Shown in pieces: positions 34,652 to 43,948 of a DNA stretch of 64,000 nt (its first letter is position 1; the number at the start of each line of letters is the position of its first letter). This DNA is from DASRJG01 sp964647625. GTDB taxonomy: Bacteria > Acidobacteriota > Polarisedimenticolia > Polarisedimenticolales > DASRJG01. The notes below the pieces were generated by a model. That model made no database searches. It worked only from the letters and a program-made list of their open reading frames with translations, and was not told the DNA's origin. The DNA is taken from assembly GCA_964647625.1 (NCBI GenBank), contig CAZYHZ010000006.1, positions 44,197-108,196 of the forward strand. The letters are read 5' to 3'. Both the position numbers and the translations under genes were made by a program.

Positions 34652-35221
34652 TCAGCTCGAGACGCGAACCACCCAGGTGCCGGTATGGCCGTCGGCGTGG
34701 AGCTTTTCCGCCGCCGTGTCGGCGGCGTCCTTGGTCGGGTAGCCGCCGACCCGCACCTTGTAGAGGCTCCCGGAGGCGCCTTCGGAGACGGCGTCGATGC
34801 GCACGGCGTAGCGCTGCTGCTGGAGCGCGTGAACGATCTCCTCGGCGGCACCGCGGTCGCGACCGACGAACACCTGGACGAACCACGGCCCCGCTGTCGG
34901 CGCGACGGGCGGCGGAGGCGCGGGCGCAGCCGCCTTCGCCTTCCCGAGCGCCTCGCGCCCGGGCTCGGCCTCTTTTCCGGTTCCGGAGGTGGTGTCGAAG
35001 AACGTCGGCTTTTCGGGAGCCTCGCTCGCTTCCGACTCGACGTTTCCCATGGGGTCGGCGGAGGACGCCGCGTGCGCCGGACGCGACCAGCGCTCGACGG
35101 CGCGGCCGAGCGTGAAGGCGCCCAGCAGGAGTGCGACGAGGACGCCCGCCGCAATCCAGAGCACGAAACCCTCGAGACGGATCTCGGTCGGCCCGTCGCG
35201 CTCGCGGTCGTCAGGAACCAT
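34652..35221 (-). CDS. SPOR-domain membrane protein
   Basis: 189 aa. One transmembrane helix (about 17-38) is followed by a disordered Ala/Pro/Glu linker and a C-terminal SPOR domain (about 111-187, FVQVFVGRDRGAAEEIVHALQQ and YKVRVGGYPTKDAADTAAEKL). SPOR domains bind denuded glycan strands at the division septum, so a role in cell-envelope constriction is plausible. The start overlaps the upstream GGDEF gene by 11 nt. No terminator is evident in the 50 nt downstream. Confidence 0.88.
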   Translation of the reverse strand: MVPDDRERDGPTEIRLEGFVLWIAAGVLVALLLGAFTLGRAVERWSRPAHAASSADPMGNVESEASEAPEKPTFFDTTSGTGKEAEPGREALGKAKAAAPAPPPPVAPTAGPWFVQVFVGRDRGAAEEIVHALQQQRYAVRIDAVSEGASGSLYKVRVGGYPTKDAADTAAEKLHADGHTGTWVVRVSS

Positions 35222-36260
35222 CGGTCTCGGCGCGGCGCTCGGCGGTGGCGATGCCGTTCTTCGTCGTCGTCTTCACCGACTGCATCGCCCGGTCGGCGCG
35301 CTGGACCAGCTCTTCCTTGGTGCGCGCGTGGAGCGGGAACGAGGCGACCCCGAACGACGCGGTCATCGCCTGGGCCCCCTTGGGCCCGCGCGTGGCCGTC
35401 AGGAAGGGCCGGCTCGAGATGGCGTCGCGCACGCGCTCGGCGACTTCGGTCGCACCGTGCCACTCGGTCTCGGGAAGGACGATGCAGAACTCGTCCCCGC
35501 CGAACCGGAACAGCTTGTCGAACTTGCGGATCTTGCCGCGGACGCGCTCGGACACCTCGAGCAGCGTGCGGCTGCCCGCCGCGTGACCGAGCCGCGTGTT
35601 GACGTCTTTCAGGTTGTCCATGTCGAAGAAGATCAGGGACATCGGCGTCTTGAACCGGTTCGCGCGCGCGAGCTCTTCGAGGATGAACTCCTCGAAGTAC
35701 CGGCGGTTGTAGCACGATGCGGTGTCGTCCTTGATGGTCAGCTCGCGGATCGCGCGCACCTGCATCGCGTTGCCGATCGCCGTCCGCACGCGGGCGGCGA
35801 GCTCCGTCAGCGCGGCGGACGCATCCTTCTTGGGATCGAGCACCGCGACGGCGCCGACCGTCGCCCCCTCGTCGCCACGAAGCGGGACGGCGAGCGCCCG
35901 CACGCCGTCGGCGGCCAGCGGAAACGCTCCGTCGGCCCACTCCGTCGAGTGCCGGTGCCGGACCGCGCGCCGGAGCGATTCGAGCCTCGGATCTTCGGTG
36001 CTCATCGTCGCCACGATCGCGGCGAGCGTGGCGCCCTCGTGGTCGGGGCCGAAGGCCGCGCCTTCGCCGGCCCCCGCCCACGTGCGCGCGATGTCGAGAA
36101 ACGCCGTGAGCTGCCCCTCGAGATCGAGCCGCTGCGAGACGGTGAGCGCGGCCTCGAGCACGTCGCCGGGCGTCGGGGACTCCGCGTCGCGGACGCGCTT
36201 CGGCGCCGCCTTCCGCTCTCCGGCTGGCTTCACTCCGGCTCCCGTCCTGCGCTCGCTCAT
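35211..36260 (-). CDS. GGDEF diguanylate cyclase with N-terminal GAF-like region
   Basis: 349 aa. An N-terminal region of about 180 residues looks GAF-like (VGAVAVLDPKKDASAALTEL), then a short helix and a GGDEF domain. The active-site loop is intact (RFGGDEF) and an allosteric I-site RxxD (RKFD) lies exactly five residues before it, so product inhibition is expected. It should make c-di-GMP from two GTP; no transmembrane segment is visible. ATG at 36260 overlaps the slipin stop by 4 nt. c-di-GMP effectors in the window are not evident, though pilT activity is often c-di-GMP-linked. Confidence 0.9.
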   Translation of the reverse strand: MSERRTGAGVKPAGERKAAPKRVRDAESPTPGDVLEAALTVSQRLDLEGQLTAFLDIARTWAGAGEGAAFGPDHEGATLAAIVATMSTEDPRLESLRRAVRHRHSTEWADGAFPLAADGVRALAVPLRGDEGATVGAVAVLDPKKDASAALTELAARVRTAIGNAMQVRAIRELTIKDDTASCYNRRYFEEFILEELARANRFKTPMSLIFFDMDNLKDVNTRLGHAAGSRTLLEVSERVRGKIRKFDKLFRFGGDEFCIVLPETEWHGATEVAERVRDAISSRPFLTATRGPKGAQAMTASFGVASFPLHARTKEELVQRADRAMQSVKTTTKNGIATAERRAETDGS

Positions 36261-37012
36261 TTGTCTCCGAGAAACGGGCGTATCAGCTCGATCGGCACCG
36301 GGAAGACGAGCGTGGAATTCTTCTCGGAAGCCACCTCGGTCAGGGTCTGAAGATACCGCAATTGGAGCGTGACCGGGCTCTGTCCGATGATCGCGGCCGC
36401 CTCGCCGAGGGCGGTGGCCGCGAGCTTCTCGCCTTCCGCGTGGATGATCTTGGCCCGCTTCTCGCGCTCCGCCTCGGCCTGCTTCGCCATCGCCCGCTGC
36501 ATTTCGACGGGCAGATCGACGTGCTTGACCTCCACTGCGGAGACCTTGATGCCCCACGGGTCGGTGTGCTTGTCGAGGATCGTCTGGAGCTGGACGTTGA
36601 GCTTCTCCCGGTCGGACAGAAGCGAGTCCAGCTCGACCTGGCCGAGCACCGACCTCAGCGTCGTCTGCGAGAGCTGGCTCGTGGCGTAGTGGAAGTTCTC
36701 GACGTCGACGACCGCGCGGCGCGGGTTCATCACGCGGTAGTACACGACAGCGTTCACCTTCACGGACACGTTGTCCCGGGTGATGATGTCCTGAGGCGGC
36801 ACGTCGTGGACGACCGTGCGAAGCGAGACGCGGACCATGCGGTCCGCGATCGGGATCAAGAAGAAGATTCCCGGCCCGTAGTCGATCGGCCGCAGGCGGC
36901 CCAACCGGAACACGACGCCGCGCTCGTACTCGGGAAGGATCTTGATCGAGTTGGCGATGATGAACACCGCGATGACGAACGCCGCGAGAAACCCGGCCGA
37001 AAGTGGGAACAT
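36257..37012 (-). CDS. Slipin / stomatin-like SPFH-domain protein
   Basis: 251 aa. One N-terminal membrane helix (4-22) precedes the SPFH domain (about 25-185, YERGVVFRLGRLRPIDYGPGIFFLIP) and a coiled coil (about 170-205). Bacterial slipins form oligomeric membrane microdomain scaffolds and are usually encoded with an NfeD-type partner, as here. ATG at 37012 has GGGGGATCC upstream. The pair is thought to act in membrane quality control, with NfeD clipping the slipin C-terminus in archaeal examples. Confidence 0.92.
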   Translation of the reverse strand: MFPLSAGFLAAFVIAVFIIANSIKILPEYERGVVFRLGRLRPIDYGPGIFFLIPIADRMVRVSLRTVVHDVPPQDIITRDNVSVKVNAVVYYRVMNPRRAVVDVENFHYATSQLSQTTLRSVLGQVELDSLLSDREKLNVQLQTILDKHTDPWGIKVSAVEVKHVDLPVEMQRAMAKQAEAEREKRAKIIHAEGEKLAATALGEAAAIIGQSPVTLQLRYLQTLTEVASEKNSTLVFPVPIELIRPFLGDK

Positions 37013-37022
37013 CTGGATCCCC

Positions 37023-38327
37023 CTACTGCCCCGCTTCCGCGGGCTCGACGTCGACCACGAGATCCCGGACCGAAACGACCCGGACGCGCGCGCCCCGCGG
37101 GAGCGGACCCCCGGAGGCGGCCGCCTTCCAAAGCTCGCCATGGACGAAGACCGTTCCCTCCGGCGCGCACGGCTCCTCGACGATCCCGATCTCGCCGCGA
37201 AGACCTTCGACCCCGGTGGCCAAAGGCGCCCGGCGCGCTTCGATGGACGCGCGCGTCGCGAGGAAGCAAAACGCCGCGAGCGTGAGGCTTCCGGGCACGA
37301 CGACGAGAAGCGGCGGGCGGAGGCTCCCGCTCGAGCCCGGAAAGAGCATGACGGACCCCGCGATGATCGCGATCGTCCCGAAGACGGCGAAGACTCCGTG
37401 GGAGGCGATCTTGATCTCGAGCACGAACGCAGCGACGCCGGCGAGCACGAGGACCAGAGCGATCGCAGAGATCGGAAGCTGCTGGGCGGCGAACGCGAAC
37501 AGGATGAGGGCGCACGCCCCCACGAGGCCGGGGACCCAGGTTCCCGGGTGGTTGAATTCCGCGTAGAGCCCCGCGATCCCGATGAGGAAGAGGAGATAGA
37601 CGACGGTCGGGTGGCCGAGGAATCCGCCGACCCGCTCCTCGATCCGGTCCGAGCGCGTGGTCGTCGGCTCGATGACGGCGGCCGACGCGATCGCGAGCGT
37701 CGTCGTCGATCCGTCGAACCGCTTGACCAAGCGCCCGTCGATCTTCTTCAGGAGATCGTCCCGGTCCTTCGCAACGAGGTCGACGAGGCCTGAGCCTACG
37801 GCGTTCGAGTCGGTGTACGCATCGGCGGAGGTGACCGCCTTTTCGCAAGAGTCGACGTTGCGCCCGCGGTGCTCGGCGATCGATCGCGCGAGGGCCGCGA
37901 GATCGTTCGTCGCCTTCTTGAGCAGGATGTCCCCCTCTTCGGCCTTACCCATGCCGTAGATCACCGAGGACGCTCCGGTCCGCGTCCCGGGCGCCATCGC
38001 GGCGATGTCGGCCGCGATCAGGAGGAAGAACCCACCCGAGGCGGCCCGCGCGCCCGACGGCCCGACCCAGACGGCGACCGGTGTCTTGGCCGCGAGGATC
38101 CTCTTGACCACCGTCTCGGTCGCATCGACCGAGCCTCCGGGCGTATCGAGCTCGACGAGCACGAGCGCATCGCCGGCGGCATCGGCCTGGTCGATGGCGT
38201 CTGTGATGCGCTTGGCGGTCGCGCCGTTGATGTCGGTGTCGAAGCGGACCGCTCGGATCGCGGGCGGAGCGCCGTGAGCGGCGGCGGAGAGGCTGACCGC
38301 CAGGAAGACACTGACCAGGCGGGACAT
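37023..38327 (-). CDS. NfeD1b-type membrane-bound serine protease
   Basis: 434 aa. A signal peptide (1-19) is followed by a ClpP-class protease domain (about 25-225) with VELDTPGGSVDATETVV and the nucleophile serine in ARAASGGFF. Four to five transmembrane helices (about 230-355) and a C-terminal OB-fold NfeD domain (about 375-430) complete it. In studied homologues the protease cleaves the partner stomatin encoded next to it, matching the slipin gene 10 nt downstream. A family 1 palindromic repeat lies directly upstream of the start. Confidence 0.92.
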   Translation of the reverse strand: MSRLVSVFLAVSLSAAAHGAPPAIRAVRFDTDINGATAKRITDAIDQADAAGDALVLVELDTPGGSVDATETVVKRILAAKTPVAVWVGPSGARAASGGFFLLIAADIAAMAPGTRTGASSVIYGMGKAEEGDILLKKATNDLAALARSIAEHRGRNVDSCEKAVTSADAYTDSNAVGSGLVDLVAKDRDDLLKKIDGRLVKRFDGSTTTLAIASAAVIEPTTTRSDRIEERVGGFLGHPTVVYLLFLIGIAGLYAEFNHPGTWVPGLVGACALILFAFAAQQLPISAIALVLVLAGVAAFVLEIKIASHGVFAVFGTIAIIAGSVMLFPGSSGSLRPPLLVVVPGSLTLAAFCFLATRASIEARRAPLATGVEGLRGEIGIVEEPCAPEGTVFVHGELWKAAASGGPLPRGARVRVVSVRDLVVDVEPAEAGQ

Positions 38328-38353
38328 ACACGATGAGTATAAGTGCCGCGATG

Positions 38354-38431
38354 AATAGGGGACAGTCCCCTTTTTCTTACAAAAATGGCGAACGGTGTGG
38401 CTCGGTAGGAAAAAGAGGACTGTCCCCTATT
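38354..38431. repeat. Family 1 palindromic element, copy B
   Basis: Arms of 23 nt (38354-38376 and 38409-38431) are reverse complements with one mismatch, around a 32-nt loop. Each arm contains the 13-nt palindrome GGGGAC-A-GTCCCC or its one-base variant. It lies between coaD and nfeD, both on the minus strand. The coaD TAG stop (38429-38427) is inside the right arm. Confidence 0.9.
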
Positions 38432-38906
38432 CGCGCATCTTGTCGGCCAGGGCCTTCGCGACGGCTTTCGGGACCAGGCCCGAGACGTCGCCGCCCAGGC
38501 GTGCCACCTCGCGGACGAGACGGCTCGAGACGTACGAGAACGTCTCGCTCGGCATGAAGAACGCCGTTTCGAGGTCGGGCGCCAGCCTCCGGTTCATCAT
38601 CGCCATCTGAAGCTCGTATTCGAAATCGGACACGGCCCGGACGCCGCGCAGGATCAAGCTTGCGCCGGTCCTCTTCGCGTAGTCGACCAGAAGGCCGTCG
38701 AAATCGTCGACCGAGACATTGGGGAGGCCGGCCACCGCGTCGCGAAGAAAGGCCGAGCGCTCGGCCACCGTGAAGAGGGTCTGCTTGTCCTCGTTGCGCA
38801 GGATCGCGATGATCAGACGATCGACGTGCTTGCGGCCGCGCTCGACGAGATCGAGGTGGCCGAACGTCACGGGGTCGAACGTGCCGGGATAGACGGCGAT
38901 CCGCAT
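38427..38906 (-). CDS. coaD: Pantetheine-phosphate adenylyltransferase
   Basis: 159 aa, the family length. The nucleotidyltransferase motif TFDPVTFGHLDLVERG (residues 9-24, with T/HxGH) and the C-terminal YVSSRLVREVA (ISSTxxR-like) are present. It transfers AMP from ATP to 4'-phosphopantetheine in coenzyme A synthesis. ATG overlaps the recN stop by 1 nt (TGATG). The stop codon is embedded in a family 1 repeat. coaD next to recN, without the common rsmD partner, is slightly unusual. Confidence 0.97.
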   Translation of the reverse strand: MRIAVYPGTFDPVTFGHLDLVERGRKHVDRLIIAILRNEDKQTLFTVAERSAFLRDAVAGLPNVSVDDFDGLLVDYAKRTGASLILRGVRAVSDFEYELQMAMMNRRLAPDLETAFFMPSETFSYVSSRLVREVARLGGDVSGLVPKAVAKALADKMRE

Positions 38907-40606
38907 CAAGTCAGCTCCTTTTCCCTGAGCAGCTCGGCGGCGTTTTCTCGGGACGCCGCCGTCGGCTTCCGGCCGCCCAGCATCTTCGCGAGTGCCTCGA
39001 CCCGGTCGTTCCCGGCAAGCGGCACGATCTCGGTGTGCGTGCGTCCGCCCGCCAGGCGCTTGACGACCTCGAAGTGCCCGTCCGCTTGAGCCGCCACCTG
39101 AGGCAAATGCGTCACGCACAGGACCTGGTTGCGGCGAGAGAGCTTGGCGAGCCGCGCGCCCACCGCGACGGCGACGTTTCCGGAAACGCCCGAGTCGATC
39201 TCGTCGAAGATCAGCACGCGGCCGGGCTGCGTTCCTTCGAGCGCGACGTGCAGCGCGAGCATCAAGCGGGACAGCTCGCCTCCCGACGCCGCGCGGCCGA
39301 TCGGCGCCGCGGGCTCTCCGGGATTCGGCGCCAGGAAGAACTCCGCCCGCTCGGCGCCGGTGGGATGGAAGGGAACCGACGGCCCGCTCGATTCGATCGC
39401 AGGACCTCGCGCGGGAGCCAGGACGACCTCGAACCGGGCCTTGGCGAAGGCGAGCGGTTTCAGCTCGGCCGCGACCGCGGGGGCGAGGAGAGTCGCCGCT
39501 TCCTTTCGCCGCGCGGTCAATGTCGCCGCCGCCGCGAGATATCGCCGCCGTGCGCTCTCGAGGTCGCTTTCGGCCGCCGCCACCGCTTCGTCGAGATGCT
39601 CGATCGTGCTCACCTCGCGCTCCGCGGCCGCGGCTGCGGCGAGAGCGTCGTCCTCCGTCGGGCCCCACTTGAGAAGCAATCGCTCGATCACGGCACGGCG
39701 CGCTTCGATCGCTTCGAGCCTTCCGGCATCGAAATCGATGCCGTCCCGGTACGCGCACAGCGAATCGCGCACGTCCTCGACTTCGAGGCGCGCCGAGGCC
39801 AGCCGCGCGGCGAGCGGCGTCATATCGGAGTCGATGGTAGACAGCTCGCTCACGCGCTTTTCCGCGGCGTGGAGCTCGGCGATGACGGGGTCGTCCCCCT
39901 CGTCGAGCCGGGAGATCGCCCCGGCGAGGAGCTCCGTGATCCGCGCGCCATTCTGGAGGATCGATCGCTCGCGGCCGAGCGCCTGAAGCTCGCCGGGCTT
40001 CGGGTCGATGCCGCGGATCTCCCGTGCGCGCTCGGCGAGCGCCTCCGCCCGGCGAGCGCCTTCGGCCCCGGAGGCGCGAAGCGCCGCGAGCCTCGCCTCG
40101 CCCTCGACGACCGCCCCGTGCGCTTCGGACACCGCCGCACGGAGCGGGGCGTGTCCTCCGAACGCGTCGAGCAGGTCGAGGTGCCGCGCCGGTGCCGACA
40201 GGCCTTGCTGTTCGTGCTGAGAGTGAAGCTCGACGAGGCTCTCCCCCATCTCGCGCAGGATGGAGACGGTCGCCGGCGAGCCGTTGACGAGAACGCGCCC
40301 CGATCCCGATGACGCGATCTCACGGCGGACGATGATCTCACCGTCCGATGCGTCGATTCCGCGCGCCGCGAGGAGCTCGTCGACCGCGCGGCCGTCCGAT
40401 TCGAACGCGGCCTCGACGATGGCGCGCTCGGCGCCCGATCGGACGAGTCCCGAATCGCCTCGCTCGCCGGCGGCGAGTCCCAAGGCGTCCACCACGATCG
40501 ATTTTCCCGCGCCGGTCTCGCCGGTGAACACGTTGAGTCCCGGCACGAACTCGCAATGCAGGTCTTCGATCGTGACGAGGTTCCGGATGCGGAGCGTTTT
40601 GAGCAT
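38906..40606 (-). CDS. recN: DNA repair protein RecN
   Basis: 566 aa. An SMC-like ATPase with N-terminal Walker A (GETGAGKSIVVDAL, about 29-42), a central coiled coil (about 150-370), the ABC signature ASGGELSRLMLALH and Walker B RVLIFDEIDSGVSG near the C-terminus. RecN tethers and processes DNA ends during double-strand-break repair. It is divergent from tolQ with 38 bp between the starts. Confidence 0.96.
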   Translation of the reverse strand: MLKTLRIRNLVTIEDLHCEFVPGLNVFTGETGAGKSIVVDALGLAAGERGDSGLVRSGAERAIVEAAFESDGRAVDELLAARGIDASDGEIIVRREIASSGSGRVLVNGSPATVSILREMGESLVELHSQHEQQGLSAPARHLDLLDAFGGHAPLRAAVSEAHGAVVEGEARLAALRASGAEGARRAEALAERAREIRGIDPKPGELQALGRERSILQNGARITELLAGAISRLDEGDDPVIAELHAAEKRVSELSTIDSDMTPLAARLASARLEVEDVRDSLCAYRDGIDFDAGRLEAIEARRAVIERLLLKWGPTEDDALAAAAAAEREVSTIEHLDEAVAAAESDLESARRRYLAAAATLTARRKEAATLLAPAVAAELKPLAFAKARFEVVLAPARGPAIESSGPSVPFHPTGAERAEFFLAPNPGEPAAPIGRAASGGELSRLMLALHVALEGTQPGRVLIFDEIDSGVSGNVAVAVGARLAKLSRRNQVLCVTHLPQVAAQADGHFEVVKRLAGGRTHTEIVPLAGNDRVEALAKMLGGRKPTAASRENAAELLREKELT

Positions 40607-40644
40607 GGGGATGCGTGAGGCCGTTCCGGGATCGCGAGGATAAC

Positions 40645-41349
40645 ATGCTGTACCATTCGCGGGTGCAGCCCCTCCTCGCCGCAGCCCCGACCGGAGTCGA
40701 CGTCTGGGGGCTCGTCGCGGGCGCCAGCTCGATGGCGAAGTTCGTGCTGTTCGTGCTTCTCGGGTTCTCCGTTGTGTCGTGGGGGATCATCGCCGAGCGA
40801 TGGCGCGCCTTCACGCGCGCGCAGCGCGAATCCGACACGTTCCTCGATCGCTTCAAGAAAGGCGGGGGGCTCGCGGCGATCCAAGATTCGACCGCAGGCC
40901 TCCGCTCGAGCCCTCTGGCCCACCTCTTCCGGGCCGGATTCCGCGAGATCTCGCTCAACCCGCCTCCCGCCGAGGGGGCCGATCCCGAGACCGTCCAGGC
41001 GCTCGACCGCGTGCTCCGGAAGCATGCGTCCGTTCAGGTGACCGAGCTCGAGCGGAGCCTGGGGTTCCTCGCGACGACCGCCGGCGCCACGCCGTTCATC
41101 GGTTTGTTCGGCACGGTCTGGGGCATCATGAACGCGTTCCACGGCATCGGCGTCACCGGGACCGCATCGCTGGCGGCCTACGCGCCCGGAATCGCCGAGG
41201 CGCTCGTCGCCACCGCAGCCGGTTTGTTCGCCGCGATCCCGGCCCTGATCGGGTACAACCACTTCATGCGGCGGCTCCGGCTCTTCGAGGCCGGCATGGA
41301 CGAATTCAGCGCGGACATGATCCACCGGGTGCTCGGCCGGCGGAGCTGA
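40645..41349 (+). CDS. tolQ: TolQ/ExbB family proton-channel protein
   Basis: 234 aa with three transmembrane helices (about 31-55, 145-170, 180-205) and the conserved SLGFLATTAGATPFIGLFGTVWGIMNAF block. With TolR it forms the proton-driven motor of the Tol-Pal system in the inner membrane. ATG at 40645 has GAGGAT upstream. First gene of tolQ-tolR-tolA/tonB-tolB-pal-cpoB, which identifies it as TolQ rather than ExbB. Confidence 0.93.
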   Translation: MLYHSRVQPLLAAAPTGVDVWGLVAGASSMAKFVLFVLLGFSVVSWGIIAERWRAFTRAQRESDTFLDRFKKGGGLAAIQDSTAGLRSSPLAHLFRAGFREISLNPPPAEGADPETVQALDRVLRKHASVQVTELERSLGFLATTAGATPFIGLFGTVWGIMNAFHGIGVTGTASLAAYAPGIAEALVATAAGLFAAIPALIGYNHFMRRLRLFEAGMDEFSADMIHRVLGRRS

Positions 41350-41350
41350 C

Positions 41351-41791
41351 GTGGGCGCCTCGCTCGGAAACGGCGGGGGTCGCTCCGGGCGCCACCGTGC
41401 GCTCGCCGAGATCAACATCACACCTCTCGTCGACGTGATGCTGGTGCTTCTCATCATCTCGATGCTGGCGGCCCCGATGCTCCAGAAGGGCATCCCGCTG
41501 GACCTTCCGGCGACCGACACCGCCCAGGACATCAAAGATCCCCGGACCGTCGTTTCGTTGGACCGCGACGGACGGTTGCGGCTCAACGATCAGCCGGTCC
41601 ACCCCGACCTCCTGCAGGCGCGGATGAAAGCGATCGCGAGCGGGATGCCCGGCGAGACGGTGTTCCTCCGGGCCGACAAGCTGATCCCTTACGGAGAGGT
41701 CCTCCACGTGATGGACCTGATCCGGAAGGCCGGCGTCACGCGGATCGCGCTCGTGACCGTCCCCACGAACGCTCCGGGGATCTCGCGATGA
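41351..41791 (+). CDS. tolR: TolR/ExbD family protein
   Basis: 146 aa from a GTG at 41351, 1 nt after the tolQ stop. One transmembrane helix (about 24-42) follows INITPLVDVMLVLLIISML, whose Asp is the conserved proton-carrying residue; a periplasmic domain with LNDQPVHPDLL and TVFLRADKLIPYG follows. It works with TolQ to harness the proton-motive force. Overlaps the next gene by 4 nt. Confidence 0.93.
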   Translation: MGASLGNGGGRSGRHRALAEINITPLVDVMLVLLIISMLAAPMLQKGIPLDLPATDTAQDIKDPRTVVSLDRDGRLRLNDQPVHPDLLQARMKAIASGMPGETVFLRADKLIPYGEVLHVMDLIRKAGVTRIALVTVPTNAPGISR

Positions 41792-42570
41792 GCCGCCGCC
41801 CGAAGCTCCGCATCGTCGTGCACATTCGCGCGGTCCGTCCGCGCCTCGTGCGATTCATGACCGGCTCGTTTGCCGTCCACGGCCTGCTCTTCGCCGCGAT
41901 CGTGATCGTTCCCGCGACGCGGAGGCACGCGATTCCCATCGAGGACACGATGGTCGTCGCGCTGGCGGGTCCGATCGGCGCTCCGCCGGCCGCGCGGGCC
42001 GCGGCGGCCCCTCCCGCCGCCAAACCGGCTGCGGAGGTGCCGAAGGCAGCACAGCCCCCGCCGAAGGAAGCCCATACCGTCCGCGAGGTTCCGGCGCCCA
42101 AGCCCAAGGAAAAACCGAAGAAGCCGGTCAAGCCCGCGGAGACGCCGCTGGCAGCGCAAGCGCCGAAGGAGCCACCGGCCGCATCCTCCGGCCACGCGGG
42201 TCCGGCGACCGGAGCCGCGGGAGCCGCGCCCGCCCCCGGGACGAGCGCGGTCACGGCGACGCTCGGCATCGGAGATGCCTCGCTCTCCTGGTACGGCGCG
42301 GCGGTGAAAGCGGCGCTCGAAGCCGCTTGGATCAAGCCGGTCCTCGAGGACGCGACCGGCACCGCTTCGGTCGTCGTCGCGTTCGACATCGCCAGAGACG
42401 GCGCCACGCGAAACCTCAGGGTGCAGCAATCGAGCGGGATCCCGAGCCTCGATCGCTCGGCCCAGCGCGCCGTGATCGATGCCTCCCCTCTGCCGGGAAT
42501 CCCGCCGAGCTGGAGCGGCGATGCGATCCCGGTCACGATGAGATTCGACCTGACCCCCGACACCCGCTGA
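41788..42570 (+). CDS. TolA/TonB-like energy transducer
   Basis: 260 aa. One transmembrane helix (about 25-45) is followed by a Pro/Ala/Lys-rich periplasmic spacer (about 60-150) and a C-terminal TonB/TolA domain (about 165-258, SWYGAAVKAALEAAWIKP and FDIARDGATRNLRVQQSSG). By position between tolR and tolB it takes the TolA role, linking the motor to TolB/Pal at the outer membrane. The spacer is much shorter than in enterobacterial TolA and not coiled-coil, closer to TonB. Confidence 0.85.
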   Translation: MSRRPKLRIVVHIRAVRPRLVRFMTGSFAVHGLLFAAIVIVPATRRHAIPIEDTMVVALAGPIGAPPAARAAAAPPAAKPAAEVPKAAQPPPKEAHTVREVPAPKPKEKPKKPVKPAETPLAAQAPKEPPAASSGHAGPATGAAGAAPAPGTSAVTATLGIGDASLSWYGAAVKAALEAAWIKPVLEDATGTASVVVAFDIARDGATRNLRVQQSSGIPSLDRSAQRAVIDASPLPGIPPSWSGDAIPVTMRFDLTPDTR

Positions 42571-42583
42571 CCACGGAGAGCCG

Positions 42584-43897
42584 ATGCGCCGTTATCTGAC
42601 GAGCCTGCCGCTGATCTGCTGCCTTGCCGCGTCGCAAGTCCCCATCGCGGCGGCGCAGGGCGAGCCGCCGCCTCCCGGGGGTCTGTCCGGCGTGATCTCG
42701 GGAAGCGGGTTCACCAAGATCCGCATCGCCGTCCCCGACGCACAAGCCGACGGCGCCGTGCAGCAGGCGGCCGCCGAGATCGTGCAAACCATCCGCGACG
42801 ACCTGGCGTTCAGCGGCTACTTCGACGTCATCGATCCGTCGCTCTACTCGCTGCAGGCCACCTCGAAGGAAACGAGCCGCGAGATGCGCTTCGCGAGCCT
42901 CGGCGCAGCATCGCTCGTGGATTCGAAGCTCGCGATCGCCTCGGGCCGGATCGACTTCCGCGTGAAGCTGTCGAACACCACGCCCGCGACGACGCTGTTC
43001 GAGCGGCGGTTCGGCGGAGCGTCCGACCTCGCCCGGCGCGTCGCCCACCAGGTGTCCGACGACATCGTGCAGCAGCTCACCGGCCAGCCCGGAATCGCCA
43101 TGACGTGGATCGCCTTCGTCTCGAAGCACGAGAAGGGGAAGGAGATCTACATGATGGACTACGACGGCGCCCGCGTTCGCAGGATCACCTCGACCGGCTC
43201 CATCAACCTCATGCCGACGTGGTCGCCGGTCGCGCAGCGGCTCGCGTACATGTCCTGGCGGCTGGGCGCGCCGTCGATCGACATCCTCGAGAGCGACGGG
43301 AAGATCGTCCGCGCCCAGACGGCGGGGGGAACGATGAACATCGCCCCCGACTGGTCCCCCGACGGCCGCAGGATCGTTTACGCGTCGAACGCCTCCGGGA
43401 ACTCCGAGATCTACATCCTGGACATCGGAACCGGCCGGAGCACGCGCCTGACCAATTCACCGGCGATCGACGCGAGCCCCACCTTCTCCCCGCGCGGCCG
43501 CGAGATCGCATTCACGTCGGACCGTTCGGGGTCGCCGCAGATCTACGTCATGGACGCCGAGGGCCTGAACCCGAGGCGCTTGACGCAGGACGACGAATAC
43601 GCCGATGCCGCGGCCTGGTCGCCGAAGGGGGACAAGATCGCCTACGCCTCGCGTCGCGATGGACGATTTGACGTCGTCGTGGTCGACGTCGCGACAGGCG
43701 CCGCGCAGCGGCTGACCCACGGCGAAGGCAACAACGAGAACCCGCGCTGGTCACCCGACAGTCGTCACATCGTCTTCGCGTCCAGCCGCGCGGGATCGTA
43801 CGACATCTATTCGATGCGCTCCGACGGCACGGACGTTCGACGCTTGACGCGCGGCGGCGACTCGTTCACGCCGGATTGGTCCAAGAGGATTCCCTGA
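42584..43897 (+). CDS. tolB: Tol-Pal system protein TolB
   Basis: 437 aa. A signal peptide (1-25, ending PIAAAQ) precedes the TolB N-terminal domain (about 40-160) and a six-bladed beta-propeller with repeating PDWSPDGRRIVYASN and PTFSPRGREIAFTSDRSG motifs. TolB is a periplasmic partner of Pal and TolA. ATG at 42584 lies 13 nt after the previous stop with GGAGAG ahead. Confidence 0.96.
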   Translation: MRRYLTSLPLICCLAASQVPIAAAQGEPPPPGGLSGVISGSGFTKIRIAVPDAQADGAVQQAAAEIVQTIRDDLAFSGYFDVIDPSLYSLQATSKETSREMRFASLGAASLVDSKLAIASGRIDFRVKLSNTTPATTLFERRFGGASDLARRVAHQVSDDIVQQLTGQPGIAMTWIAFVSKHEKGKEIYMMDYDGARVRRITSTGSINLMPTWSPVAQRLAYMSWRLGAPSIDILESDGKIVRAQTAGGTMNIAPDWSPDGRRIVYASNASGNSEIYILDIGTGRSTRLTNSPAIDASPTFSPRGREIAFTSDRSGSPQIYVMDAEGLNPRRLTQDDEYADAAAWSPKGDKIAYASRRDGRFDVVVVDVATGAAQRLTHGEGNNENPRWSPDSRHIVFASSRAGSYDIYSMRSDGTDVRRLTRGGDSFTPDWSKRIP

Positions 43898-43948
43898 CGC
43901 TCTGGTAGACTCGCCTCCACGCCTCGAACCGATAGGAGCCCACCCTCG

